This document shows, piece after piece, positions 1 through 12,500 of a stretch of DNA of 64,000 nucleotides (within the stretch, counting starts at the first letter, position 1; every line of letters starts with the position of its first letter). Under the pieces are notes generated by a model. It ran no database searches. It was given only the letters and a program-made list of their open reading frames with translations, and was not told the origin of the DNA. The position numbers and the translations under genes are program-made. Source of the DNA: Prunella strophiata (Eukaryota > Chordata > Aves > Passeriformes > Prunellidae); contig JAZBQD010000015.1 in NCBI GenBank assembly GCA_036583965.1, positions 89,577,809 through 89,641,808 of the forward strand, given 5' to 3'.

Positions 1-388
1 TGGGCAGTATTGGGTGTAGAAGAAGAAAGGAGTTCAGAGTACTGCCTGAGTCTGTACAGTGATGCTAATCCTCACACTTGAATTTAGATCCTACTCCTTG
101 TTGCTCTCATGGCATTGGAGCACCATGAAATGTTAGTGTTTCTTTGACAAAACTTCAACTCTGATAGGTCCAAGGTGTACCCATGAGGCAGCAGGATGAT
201 AATTAATGCACAGCCTAGAGGGCTGGAGGGAGGAGAGCCATGTAAATGAAATCATTCTGGAGGCTCTTAGAGGCTGGAAAGCTTCCTTACTTGTTATCTG
301 TGTGAGGTCAGTGGATTGTTTTAGAGGGAGAAGGACACAATGAAGATATGATGGAGTATGACTAATTCCTGGTGTGTTCTTTACGCAG
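1..388. other. KDM1B intron (partial)
   Basis: This is the 3' part of the intron before the first visible KDM1B exon. I found no exon matching the upstream zinc-finger region in it. Confidence 0.7.
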
Positions 389-573
389 TTGCAGGCATGA
401 ACAAGTATTTCCAGCCTTTTTATCAGCCCAATGAATGTGGGAAAGCACTTTGTGTGAGGCCAGATGTCATGGAACTGGATGAGCTCTATGAGTTCCCAGA
501 ATATTCACGAGACCCTACCATGTACCTGGCATTGAGAAACTTGATTTTGGCTTTGTGGTACACAAACTGCAAG
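389..573 (+). CDS. KDM1B: KDM1B exon a (SWIRM domain, first half)
   Basis: The acceptor is ttctttacgcag and the donor is aag/gtaagag. The exon enters in phase 1, so its first two bases complete a valine codon, and it reads on as [18 protein letters not shown] and through YTNCK. A second AG six bases further in (exon start 395) keeps the same phase. I chose 389 because it supplies the residues expected before GMNKYF in LSD2. Confidence 0.93.
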
Positions 574-3500
574 GTAAGAGATGCTGATAGTTAATTTGTT
601 TGTTTAAAAATAATAGCAGCTTTTCTGGTATGGGGACTCACTTCTTGGATGTCTCCTTATGCACCAGAAAAATTGCTCCCATGTTTTTGAAAATCCATTC
701 TAAGATTGTTTGGGTTTTGGGGGCTTGTTGGGGTTGAGAGTTTTTCCCCCTTCCCCCCTCCCTGCTTCTTTCCCCCCCTTCTTTTCCCCCCTTCTTTTCC
801 CCTTTCCCTATCCCTTCTCTGCATAGGAGCTTCTGCAGTAAAAATCAAAAGTATTTAAATTATTATCACTCTACAGTGCTTGCCCAGCTATTAACTTTTT
901 GAAGGGATGCTTGAACACATCTAAACAGTGTTTTGTGGTGCTTTATGATTTGATTTTTTTAACCCGATTGTTGGACAGGGAAGTGATTGTCTTTTTATTT
1001 AGGCTAAGCTTATGGCACTGCCTTCAATAGAACTCCTGAAGTTTCACATACCAATGCTTTCTGATATGGATGTCTGCATTTATGTGAAAGGTTTTGGATA
1101 TTAATCTCCTTTTCCTTCAGAATGCCATTTTGGAATGGATTTTACTGGAATGCCATTGTGAACATTTCCACCATGTAGATTCATTTTGTAAATGGGAATC
1201 CATTTCAATACCATTCCTGTACTAATGGAACATACCATGGAGTTATCAAAAGTCTCTTGTAGACTCATTTGGTTTTATTCCATGCTAATTTTACTTAATA
1301 AATTGTTACCTTACTGTGTAAAGCTCGCTAACAAGAAATTTCCACAAAAATTCTTTTAAAATACTCTCAGAAGCCCTGAGTTGTGATTTTTTTACCATTT
1401 GGTTTACAGTTTAAATATGATGTAAACATATGAATAAATGGGATATTAGAAAATCAACGATTTCTATTCTTCCTTTCTCCTTTGCAGGAGGCTCTCACCC
1501 CTCAAAATGTATCCATCATATAATTGTTCGGGGGCTCGTGCGGATCCGCTGTGTACAGGAAATGGAGAGGATCCTGTATTTTATGACAAGGAAAGGGCTA
1601 ATTAATACAGGGATTTTGTCAGTCAGTCCTGACCAGTACCTTCTTCCTAAGGAATACCACAATGTAAGTTGCTGTAATAATCCCTATATTATTAGTGTTA
1701 TAAAACTACACGGTGCATGCAATAATTTTTTTGGTTCTGGATTTTTGGCCCATTTACATAAATGGATGGAATGATAGGTAAAATTATATCTAAAACCCAA
1801 TATGTGGACAGTTTTTAACATTGCTGTTTTATGCCTTCAATGGGTATGGAAACTACATCAATTAGACTCCTTCCAAAAAAGATTTTTTTCCCACTAAAAT
1901 CTATGGAACTCATTCCCACGGGTTTGTGCTTCCCATGTGCTGTTCAAATGGATGGGAACAGTGTGAAAAATATACATGTTCTTTGGCTCCTATAATAAAC
2001 CTCTGCTTCCATAGGTGAGGAAACTGCTATTCCATGTTGATTTACAAGAACTGTGATTAAAAGGAAACATGTTTATGACTAGCAAGTTGTTACATAGCAC
2101 CCAAAACTTATTAAATGAATGTATTCTGTAACAGAATATCTCCTAGAAATTGTACATCATGTTTGGAAAGTGTATTTGTAGATGTTTTTCATTTATAAAA
2201 CAGTTTTTACTGGTCAACCCAATCTATGATTGAAATCTTTACAAGATAGGTATGTTTCTTGTCTGATAAATTCAATTAGATTCCTACTTTTCTTACTTTT
2301 TGTTACTTCAGCTCTTTCTGTTAAAAAAACCTGAGGCATCTTCTTTGGAAGTCCTTAAAAACTTTTAACTACTTTCAAAGCTACCACTGATCTTTTTCTA
2401 TATTAAATGCCCTGCCATCTTTAAAAGTTATCACAGATTACTTCAAATGACAAGAGAGCCTAGACTTCTACAAACATTTTTACCTTGAGCAAATGAGAGT
2501 GAAATTACAATTTCTATTTTATTTCTAACTATTTTTATTTAAATACTTTAATATTTTTTAGAAATCTGTCATTATTGTTGGAGCTGGCGCAGCAGGATTA
2601 GCAGCAGCTCGACAACTGCACAACTTTGGAATTAAGGTAAGAAGCTTTAGAGTACATTACTTAAAAAAATCAGACTTCCTGTCTTTGAAAAGTGTTCATC
2701 AAAAAGAAAAAGCCTATATTCTTGTTACAGACATGTATATATAGGCCACCCTAATTGATCTGTGAAATCGGGGGTTTTACTGAGTAAACCTGCTGTTTAA
2801 AACCAGCATTTATTTGTATCTAAAATTAAACAGCATGCAGCATACATTTTGTATAGACACTGCACCCAGATCATTGTGTTTAATAGTCTGTAGCATGCCT
2901 TAAACTCCAATTTTGAGATTTCCAGAATAAATCTTCAGCTTTTTTAAAAAGAAGGCTTATTTTTGTTACGGTTGTTTCTAAAGTAGCAGTTATATTTATA
3001 TGTGTATATCCCAAAGTGTAACCTTAAGATGATTTAAATGCATAAATTAACTACAAATAATCTAGAAATGAAAAAAAGTGTTAAGATTGCTAACATTGCT
3101 GGATTGCTCGGGGTTTTTTTTTTTTGTGTTTAGTTTTCTCCTTTGCTCTGGAGTTGAACAGATATGTTTAATAGAATTAAATCTTGCAATTTACTAAGCT
3201 GCACTTTGCCACAGGTCATTGTCTTAGAAGCTAAAGACAGAATTGGTGGCCGAGTGTGGGATGACAAGACGTTCACAGGAGTCGCTGTTGGAAGAGGTGC
3301 ACAAATCGTCAATGGATGTGTCAACAACCCAATGGCACTAATGTGTGAGCAAGTGGGTTCCTGCAGTGGTCATGATTATCACTAGTGAAACACTTGTTAA
3401 AGCCAGGCTCAGATGGCTGGGTAAGGGTGGGAGTCTTTTTCTTGTGACATGATTAAAATCCTGTTCTGCATTGTAAGTAAACTCCATGTTGCTAATATAT

Positions 3501-6500
3501 CTTTTAATAACAGTTGAGAACAAAGAAAGGCTCTAGAATGGTTTCAGGCACATTATGTAAAAAAAAGTGGGGTGGCTTCAGAACCAGAAGAAACCACTTT
3601 TTTCCTCTTTTCTAGAGATAGTACCATAAAAGGTCCCCTGCACTCTTCCTTAGGGCTGAGAAAGGCTTTACTGTGGGAGGCTACTGCTTCTGTGATGGAT
3701 TTGCCTTTGCTGCCTCTTGATATTTCTAGTAATTCTGCACAAGTTAAGATTATCATGTCTAACAACTAAATTGCTACTGATGCAAACATGCCTGCGGTTC
3801 AATTTCCTTAAAAATTCGTATTACTTGCTGGTTTGGTTTGGGTTTTTTGGAGGTAGGAATCTGAATTTCTCCATGTGGAACCTGAGGATGGGTTTTGCTC
3901 AGAGACGTGCAAATCCAGCCTATGCTGTTTGAATTGTTTAAGTGCCCTATAGTGCCATGAAGAAATTCTAGTTTTTTAAAAAAATCATAATTATGAAATG
4001 GGGGAACAATGACTTCTGGATACACTTCAGATACTCATCCCTTTGTGGTCATTTAATGTAATTTTTCACTGAAAGTACAGCTGTATATTAAGATCTGCAG
4101 GGGCGACCAATAGCCTTGAGAGATGTGAAAAACACTGGAGCAAGTCCTAAGTAAAAAGCCCCAGGAAGAAATTAACACCATATTTGTGCTATTTTTTTCT
4201 GGATTGACTCTGTAGAATGCAAAACCATCTTTATTTGAATTTAGCTCTGTTGTGTTTTCAATGCAGGTTGGACAAGGTTTAATTCCAAATAATTTCTTTC
4301 TTTGCTTGGTTGTTAATAACAGTTGGTGGTAAATGGTAAGCAATATCCTGTCAACTCCTGCATTCAGGAAACTGTTTGGGCCTCAGACCCCAGAAAGTTG
4401 TAGAAAGTAACTGATTTTAATTGTGACTTAGAAAATAAATTGAGGGAGAAATAAAGGAGACTGGTTCATCATGTTTGATTACCAGACTAATTTTCTGTAC
4501 TAGCCCTTGCCTGACACGAAAAGTTGCAGAGGAGGTTTCTGTGAATCCCCAATAAAGGAAAGGATGGAAAAGTGTGAAAAAAAACCAATTTGTGAGCAAT
4601 TAACAGATAGAAGGATTGTTGATATTCCAGTTTGAAGAGAGCAAGAGTTACTCTGACTAAAGTTGTTGTTGTTTTTTAAATGGTATCACTTAAATGTGAG
4701 TCACTCACCTTAGGTTAAGTAACTTTGGGCAGGCTGGGTGCTGTAGTTTTTCCATACTTAAAAAAGCAATAAAATATCTTTTTCTTAAGCTTGGCATTAA
4801 AATGCACAAACTAGGGGAGAAATGTGACTTGATCCAGGAAGGTGGAAGGATAACAGATCCCACTATTGATAAACGTATGGACTTTCATTTCAATGCCATC
4901 CTAGATGTTGTCTCTGAGTGGAGAAAAGATAAAACCCAACATCAAGATGTTCCTCTTGGTGGTAAGTGAGATGTGTATTGCAAAGTGAAGATGTTGGCTG
5001 TGTTCATAAAGTTCCTATATAAAATTGGCTCTTACATCAGATGATTTTAGAAGTCTGTGGCTGTCCATCTGACCTTAAATCCAATAGATATTTCTGATAT
5101 TGTATCTTGTTTTCATGAGGTAGCTTTTTCAGTATAACTAGTGCCACTAGCAGTTCAAAAGACTTGCTTCTGGCTGAAGCAGGCCATAGCTAGACTTAGC
5201 TCTTATACTTGTTGACTAATCTGCCTAAAAAAGAGCCTGATCAAAGCTGGCAAGAATAGTCCCATCTCCATTGGTAACGCCTCCCACCACACTTACAGCT
5301 TGCAAACTCAACAGCAAAAAATAAACTTGCTCAGAAATGTCTGCCTCCCAAATCTCTTCAGCATGGATTCTGTAAGACAGAATTAGTAACTCCTATGTTC
5401 TTCAGTGAACCCTAGATCAAATTTCTCAGTTCTTTGATTTTGTAAAAATGAATCAGGATTTATTTGCAAGGATCTTCCATTTTCTTAAAGTGTATTTTAC
5501 CTGAAATCTTCAGCTGTATACTGATGATAGCTAAACAATTAATTTCTCTCCTGTCTCACTCAGAAACCTATGAGTAAAGAACAAAGTTATACTCTATCAC
5601 TGAAAAGATCTTGTGTTTTTTCCTTTTTTTTCTACTAGAAGAAAAACATCTTGGTACAAGTTAGCAATATGTGTGAAAATCTTGTGATCCAGGGAACAGC
5701 ATGTTGAAATGCAGTAGCACTTCTGACAAATTGTCATATATTCTTATTTTAAATGTGTTCTTTCACAGAAAAAATACAAGAGATCTATAAAGCCTTTATT
5801 CAGGAGTCTGGTATCCAGTTCAGTGAGCTGGAAGAAAAAGTACTACAGTTCCATCTCAGTAATTTGGAATATGCCTGTGGCAGCAATCTCTCTCAGGTGG
5901 GTTTTGACAGCTGTGTTCTGAAGTGACTGAGCTTCACAGAAGACAGAGTCAGAAGTAACACTGAGAAATCACCTGATCCATTCTATGGCCCTAGGGGAAG
6001 AATCAGCTCTCCTGACTATTCCTACACCCATAACCTGCTGTTTGAAAGCATTGAGACACTGACTCCAACACTGCCTTATTTAATCTGATGGGAGCTCCTG
6101 ATGTGCTTCCAGTGAGGTGCTTTTTAAGTAGAAGTTGAGAGTAGATGGTCAGAAGGGAGCTGGGCATTTTGCTGAGATGCTGGATGATACGATTCACAGG
6201 AGAGTTACTCCTCCTCAGATGTTGGATGTGACTTCTGCTTCTCAGCTCTGTTTAGAAACTGAGGTATTTCTCTACCCTGCTAAGTATCTTAAAAATAAAG
6301 GCATTTGACTGCTGAAGTGTTCCAACCCGCTGGTGGTGAGCCCCAGTTCACCACTCCTAGGTACCCTCTTGGCTACCTGATACTGCAGTGGGACAGCTGA
6401 CTGATATGTGCAGATGCACAAATCTGAACTGAGAAGCACACAAGAACATAACAAAAATCTGAAAGACAATGCTATACCAGAGCAGTCACTGAAAAATACT

Positions 6501-9500
6501 TTGATAGGTCAAATTTTCATATTCCATGAGTGCCCAGGGGAATTAGGAAAGATGCAAAAATTTATCTTACCTTCAATTTTAAAATCAAAATATGATCAAT
6601 TTTATGCATCTGCAATGATAGGAATTGGCATCTGAATAGAAGTTTGAGAATTGTTTCAGATTTTTCACTGCTAAGTGGCAATTGCTTAGTGCAAACACCA
6701 CTGTTTTATTAACTATAAGGTTGCAGGAGCTGGAGGACAAGGTCAATGAAAGGTATCATGGAACAACCTCCAAAGTGGCAGAAAAATTCCATTGAGTTGG
6801 GGGTTTTTGCGTCTTATTTTTGTCTTCATGTTGGGAAATAAGCTATTTCCATTTTTATATGAAGTTCTAAGGCTGTAAAATCTGATTATATTGCTAGATG
6901 CAGTCATCTGAAATAAATACACTACAATTCACCTGGATTTTTGTACTATTTTCCTTGTTTTCTCTACTAAGCAGAACCATAAATTCCCTTCTAGTGACCA
7001 ACCCATGTTATGACTTTTCTTAATCCAGCAATTCATATGTTATGTACTAGCATTTGGTAAATAAGCGTTTTGATTTTGTCAGCATTGCCATAAATTCTGG
7101 TGAAACACTTTTTTTTTTCCAGTCACAAGGGGGCTAGAGTGGCTTCTCCTAAACTCTGGAACTTCTCATAGTACCCATGTCCCCTCACCAGTAGAAATAG
7201 CCAGTTGTGTTCTGTCCACAGGTATCCTGCACGCTCATGGGACCACAATGAATTTTTTGCCCAGTTTGCTGGAGATCACACTCTTCTAACAGTGGGATAT
7301 TCAACTGTCATTGATAAGTTGGCAGAAGGGCTGGACATCAGGCTGAATTTCCCAGTGAGTCTGGAAAATGTTGATGCAGTGCCTGTCTTGGATTGCTTTG
7401 AAACACCCAGTCATATGTTTGTATTCTTTGGGACCAGGCGGATCTGTGCCTGTGACTGTTTCAATTTGTCTTTAAAAAAAGTCAAGAGGACAATTTCAAC
7501 ATTTCTGAAATTCTCCCTGAGGACTATCAGTACTTAAATATTATGATATGATCTTACATGTTAAAATCATGATGATTTTTCTTTTTCAGCTTCATGGAGG
7601 CTATTTTTTGTCTTTGAGAATTTCACTGGAAATTTGTGTTATTCACTTTCTAGATTGCTGACAAGTGCTATTTTAGCTGTTTTTGCTGGAATTTGCATTG
7701 CATATGTACATTTTGTAGTACAGTCTCTCAATGTGTCTTTCAATAGGTTCAGAGTATTGATTATTCTGGTGAAGAAGTGCAGATCACTACTGCAGATGGA
7801 ACAGTGTGGACAACACAAAAGGTACCAAGTATACTTCAAGACTAAGAATTTTAGAGAACACACAGTACATGTCCTTATTTTCTTTTCTTTCTCTCAGAAT
7901 ACTATTTAGTCCATTTTCTCCCCATTCAAAGGTGAACACTCCTGTATTTTAGTGGCCTTTATTTGACTGTCCTAGAGCCTAATTTTTGGTGAGCATGTTT
8001 GAGATTTGAGTTGATTTGAAAAACTAAGGACTGTAAAGGGTAGTACTAAAAATGTGATACAAGTAGATTCTTATCTGGTCTTTGAAGTGACATTTATGTT
8101 ATCTAGTTCCATTCCCTGCTCAGCTTTACCCCCCTTAGCATGTGTGTCATGTTAAAATTTCCAGGATTTGACAAGCCCTATTTCTCAGTCTCTCTTATTC
8201 ATTGTATTCCCACCTTCTTCATGCTGAGTAATTTAGCTTTCAGTAATTTTTAAAATGATATGTAAACTTGATAAAGATTGGATTGACATCAACAGTGTTA
8301 CTGCGTGTATTTTAAGGAGAAGGAATCTCTGAAGGAATTCAAACCAAACCAAATCACTGACTCTCTATCTCTCATTTCAAACAGACAGTTTAGTTAATCT
8401 GAGAGCCATTGACTATCATTTACAGAAGTATTGGTAGCATGGTTAGCCACTGTGATACAAGCAGTTCATCAGACTATGACTTAAAATCAGTGAACTGTGG
8501 GATCTGTTCTCACCTGAATGTAAGGCATGTGTTTCCCATTAATGGGAACTAAAACCAGACACTAATCTAGAAATGTCTGGTGTGTTATTATGCTGCATCC
8601 TACTAGCATAATCCAAGATAGTTAGGAGGATGCTGTGAGGCTTAAGTAATGTATCCAGGTTTTGGTACTGTTGTGATTGTAGCTATTTCTTTCAGGTATT
8701 AGTGACTGTACCACTGGCCCTTCTTCAGAAGAATGCCATTCAGTTTAATCCTCCACTGTCAGAAAAAAAAATTAAAGCCATTAATAGTTTGGGAGCGGGA
8801 GTCATTGAGAAAGTAAGTGATTTCATATTATCTTTAATTTTATTTTCATAGAAACATTGGCTGTTTTGTCCCTGTTGCTTTTGCACTATATTTATCAGGG
8901 TTTATGATGCATAAACATACATTTATGTTTTACTTGTATACAGTAGCCCAGGAGAGCAAAATGTTTTCGGGGATCATATGTATTTCTGTTTGTTAGATTT
9001 CACAACTTAATGGCATTTTTAAAGAAACTGTTCACAGAAGAACTTCAGGGCTTAAATATTTTGTTATTAATTTTGATTCATGATGGTCTTGGATCTGTCA
9101 GAATTCCAATAATGTGTTTATTTCAGGTCATTTTAACCTAGTAAATTCGTAAAGTATTTGTGAAGAATACTGAAAGTCGTGTGTCGAACCAATGTAAAAT
9201 CTCCTACACTTTCCCAATAAAAAACACCTCTCCTGAAAAAGCTCCCCAGTAAGATGTGTGCTTAGAACAAAACAGTAACAAAGTAATGCCAGAAACAGGA
9301 TTCTGACAATGCTGAAATTTAATGACAAGATTAAGAAACTCCAAATACAGGATGCTGCTCATTTAAGTTATACATTAGGTTTTCAAAAAAATCTGCTGAA
9401 TTTCTTGATCATTTTACACAATTACTTCCATTGTGGATTTGATATTCTGTGCATTTGCAATTTATGACATCAGCATTTTTTTCCTTTGCCTGTCCCCCTT

Positions 9501-12500
9501 GGAGGACAGGTTCATATATTCTCTGTTGAGACCCACTCATAGGAAGAGCTGTGTCTAAATGAGTGGAAACAGGAAAATGCATTAGAAGAACATACACCGT
9601 ATCCTGTAATGAGTTTTGTGGTATAAAATGCTTAAATTCCATTTTTCTATATCTTTCTAGATTGCTTTGCAGTTTCCATATAGATTTTGGGACAGTAAAA
9701 TTCAAGGAGCTGATTTTTTTGGTCATGTTCCAGCCAATTCCAGCCAACGTGGGCTCTTTAGTGTCTTCTATGACATGGATCCAGAGGTATGATATATGCC
9801 AACTGTGTTTTCTCTTGGCCCTTCATAAATTCAGTTTGAAATCTAGGTGCAATAATTACTAAACAACAATTTTTTTCTTCCTCCCCCCCATCTGCAACTA
9901 TTAAAAGTAGTGGAAGCAGTGTTATTTATCTAAATAAAGCTCATCAATATTTTGTTGTAATAAATAGGAATGTTTTCCATTGTTCAGATATGGACTGATA
10001 TACAAGCTAGTACATTCTCAATCTCTACTGAAAACAAGGCTGTAATACTTTATAGTAAACCTGCTAATTTGGGAAAAAGGCTACTAGTCACTTCCAGTTT
10101 AGGACTTCTGTTCCTTCTTAAATACTTCTATTGTTAAATCAGCTAAAAATCCAGTTAAAAAGATCATGCTGACTTACTAATGCTTACTGGCTTGCAGTAG
10201 TCTCAATAACTATTTGGAACAGCAGAAGAAAAGACAAACACCAAGTTCTGCATGAAACTGAGATCTGTAGGGTCAGTTTCATACTCATGAATTTCAAAGC
10301 AAATTGAAACCAGTGGATTGACATCACGTTTCTCTTCCCTGCCAGTTCCCAGCAGATACAATATAAATGTGTAATGTATCTCTTCATACTTTTAGAACAA
10401 CTGCTGCTTACTGTTTGGCAGCAATTTAAAGGCCATTTTGTAACCTGATGTCTTACTCCATAAGGAAACCATCCTGTGACCTTTGAGCTCTCTTACTGCC
10501 TGATTTGTGCCTGTATAACTTTGCTTAAATGAGTTCTCTCCAGTACTCTTAAGCTCATGCTACAAGAAGTTCAGTGTGCTGGTGCTGTCCAGAGACCCTA
10601 CATATAATGCCTAATTTTCTTGATAGCTATTCTCTTCTAGTTATCAAAGTTAGTAACAAAGGAATCATTGCCTTACATAAACAAGAGAGGCAGAGTTCTT
10701 TAAAGGCACTCAGAACCTCTGTGCTCTTCCCTACTCACCACTTCACCTCTAAAACTTCTGCATGGTAGCAGATGTCATGAAGTAGAAGGAAATACCAGTA
10801 GAAGTGACCTTTCATTTCTTGGTCCAAAATCTGCTGGTAAGAACCTAGTATTGGTCTAATCAAAAACATATCTAACTAGTATTTAAATAGACTCTCTCTG
10901 TCACCACATTTTGGAAATGGAGTACAGCTGAGGTGAAAGTTTGGCACAAAACTGAAGCTTAAGAGGGTGCACAAAGAATAACACTATCAATGTAATTTTT
11001 TTGGGGGGTACAGCCTTTAAGTATGTAGATAGAAAGTTTTCAGTGAATTCAGCAAGTCGTACAAAGGGCTGACTGTAACAGATCTCTGAACAAGACATCA
11101 GAAGATGTAGTAATTTGAGCATAATTACTGTAGAATATGCACCCTTTGTTCCAAGGAATCAAACCCACTTTTCTCTAGAACAACAGTTGCTTTGCAGCTG
11201 AAAATACATTTGCAATACCAATTAAAAAGAGACTGTTTATGAAATACTTAATAAGGTCTTGTTTTTAGGGCAAAGAAAGCATTTTAATGTCAGTGGTCAC
11301 TGGAGATGCTGTGGCAACCATTAAGAATTTAGATGATCAACAAGTACTGCAACAGTGTATGACTGTGCTCCGAGAGCTGTTTAAGGAGCAGGTAAGAGAA
11401 GCAAGCCTCTTTTATGACGAGATTAATTAACTTGTCACCAGAATAAAGCTTTCAAATGTAGTGCTTCATGATGTATAGGCAGACCTTTGACATTTAAAAC
11501 TATTTTTCTTTTCTTGTCAGTTTCAGGGAATAGGTTTTCTTTGAGACATACTAAAAAACACAATTTTTGGTCTATTGTGTGAAAAATGTATATTGAAATA
11601 TCTTAGATCTCTCTGAAGGACAGTAGTATATAACTGAAAAATAGAAATGAACTACTATCCTTTAAAATGCTTTTAAAAAGTAAAATTAATTAAAAGCAGT
11701 ACTTCAGGCAGGTAACACAAAACATACTTCTTACTTAGTTGTCACTTTTTTCCTGGTCATCATCACTTCTAATATGTGGTAAGATCTTTAAGCTAGATGA
11801 TTTGATTGATTTCTGCCTTCTGCCATGCCAAGGCAACTCAAATTACAACACCCCCAAACCAATCCAATCCATTTCTCTTCTACTAACTGACAACCCTTTC
11901 TCAGCTGTCTTGGGATGGAGGTATGGGCAAAATGATCTAGCAAGGGCCCTACATCCTGAATGGAAAAAAACCCTAGATAAAAATTTCTACGTTTTTTCCT
12001 TCCCCCAGATCATCATTAGGATAAAAACTAATAGGAAAATCAGGGAAATCTAGGGCAAGTAAATCACTATCACTTAGCAATGTTATTTGCATTCTTCTCT
12101 AGAAACAATAATGCCTCAATTAATTCACTTCAAACAGTTAGATCCCCAGGAGTGACTGTGTTCAGGGGTGATCTCTCAAGTTTTACTGATGGTTCAAATG
12201 TTAGGATTAATGATCTTGGAAGAACTTCAGTATCTGAAAACTCAACTGTTCCTAGAAACATACGCTTGGTAATGGCTTTATTGTTACTAGAACCACATGC
12301 AGTGGAATTTCACATACCTGTATCTTGATTTCATGAAAATGCAGCAAATAGGGTCCAGTGTCACTCTGGTCCAGAAGAGTGATTTTCATGGCATGTCCAT
12401 GGTTACAGCAGTTGTAAGTCACCTGAGGACGATGCAGTGGGATTTTCAAAGACAAGACAGCTTCAGGGGTGTACCAGAGCTACTTCTGGGACATCCATAC

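Noticed and set aside
1120..1270. Repeated gaatgccatt/aatggaat words resembling an inverted-repeat element
   Set aside because: The matches are short and imperfect, with no clear terminal repeats or target duplication.
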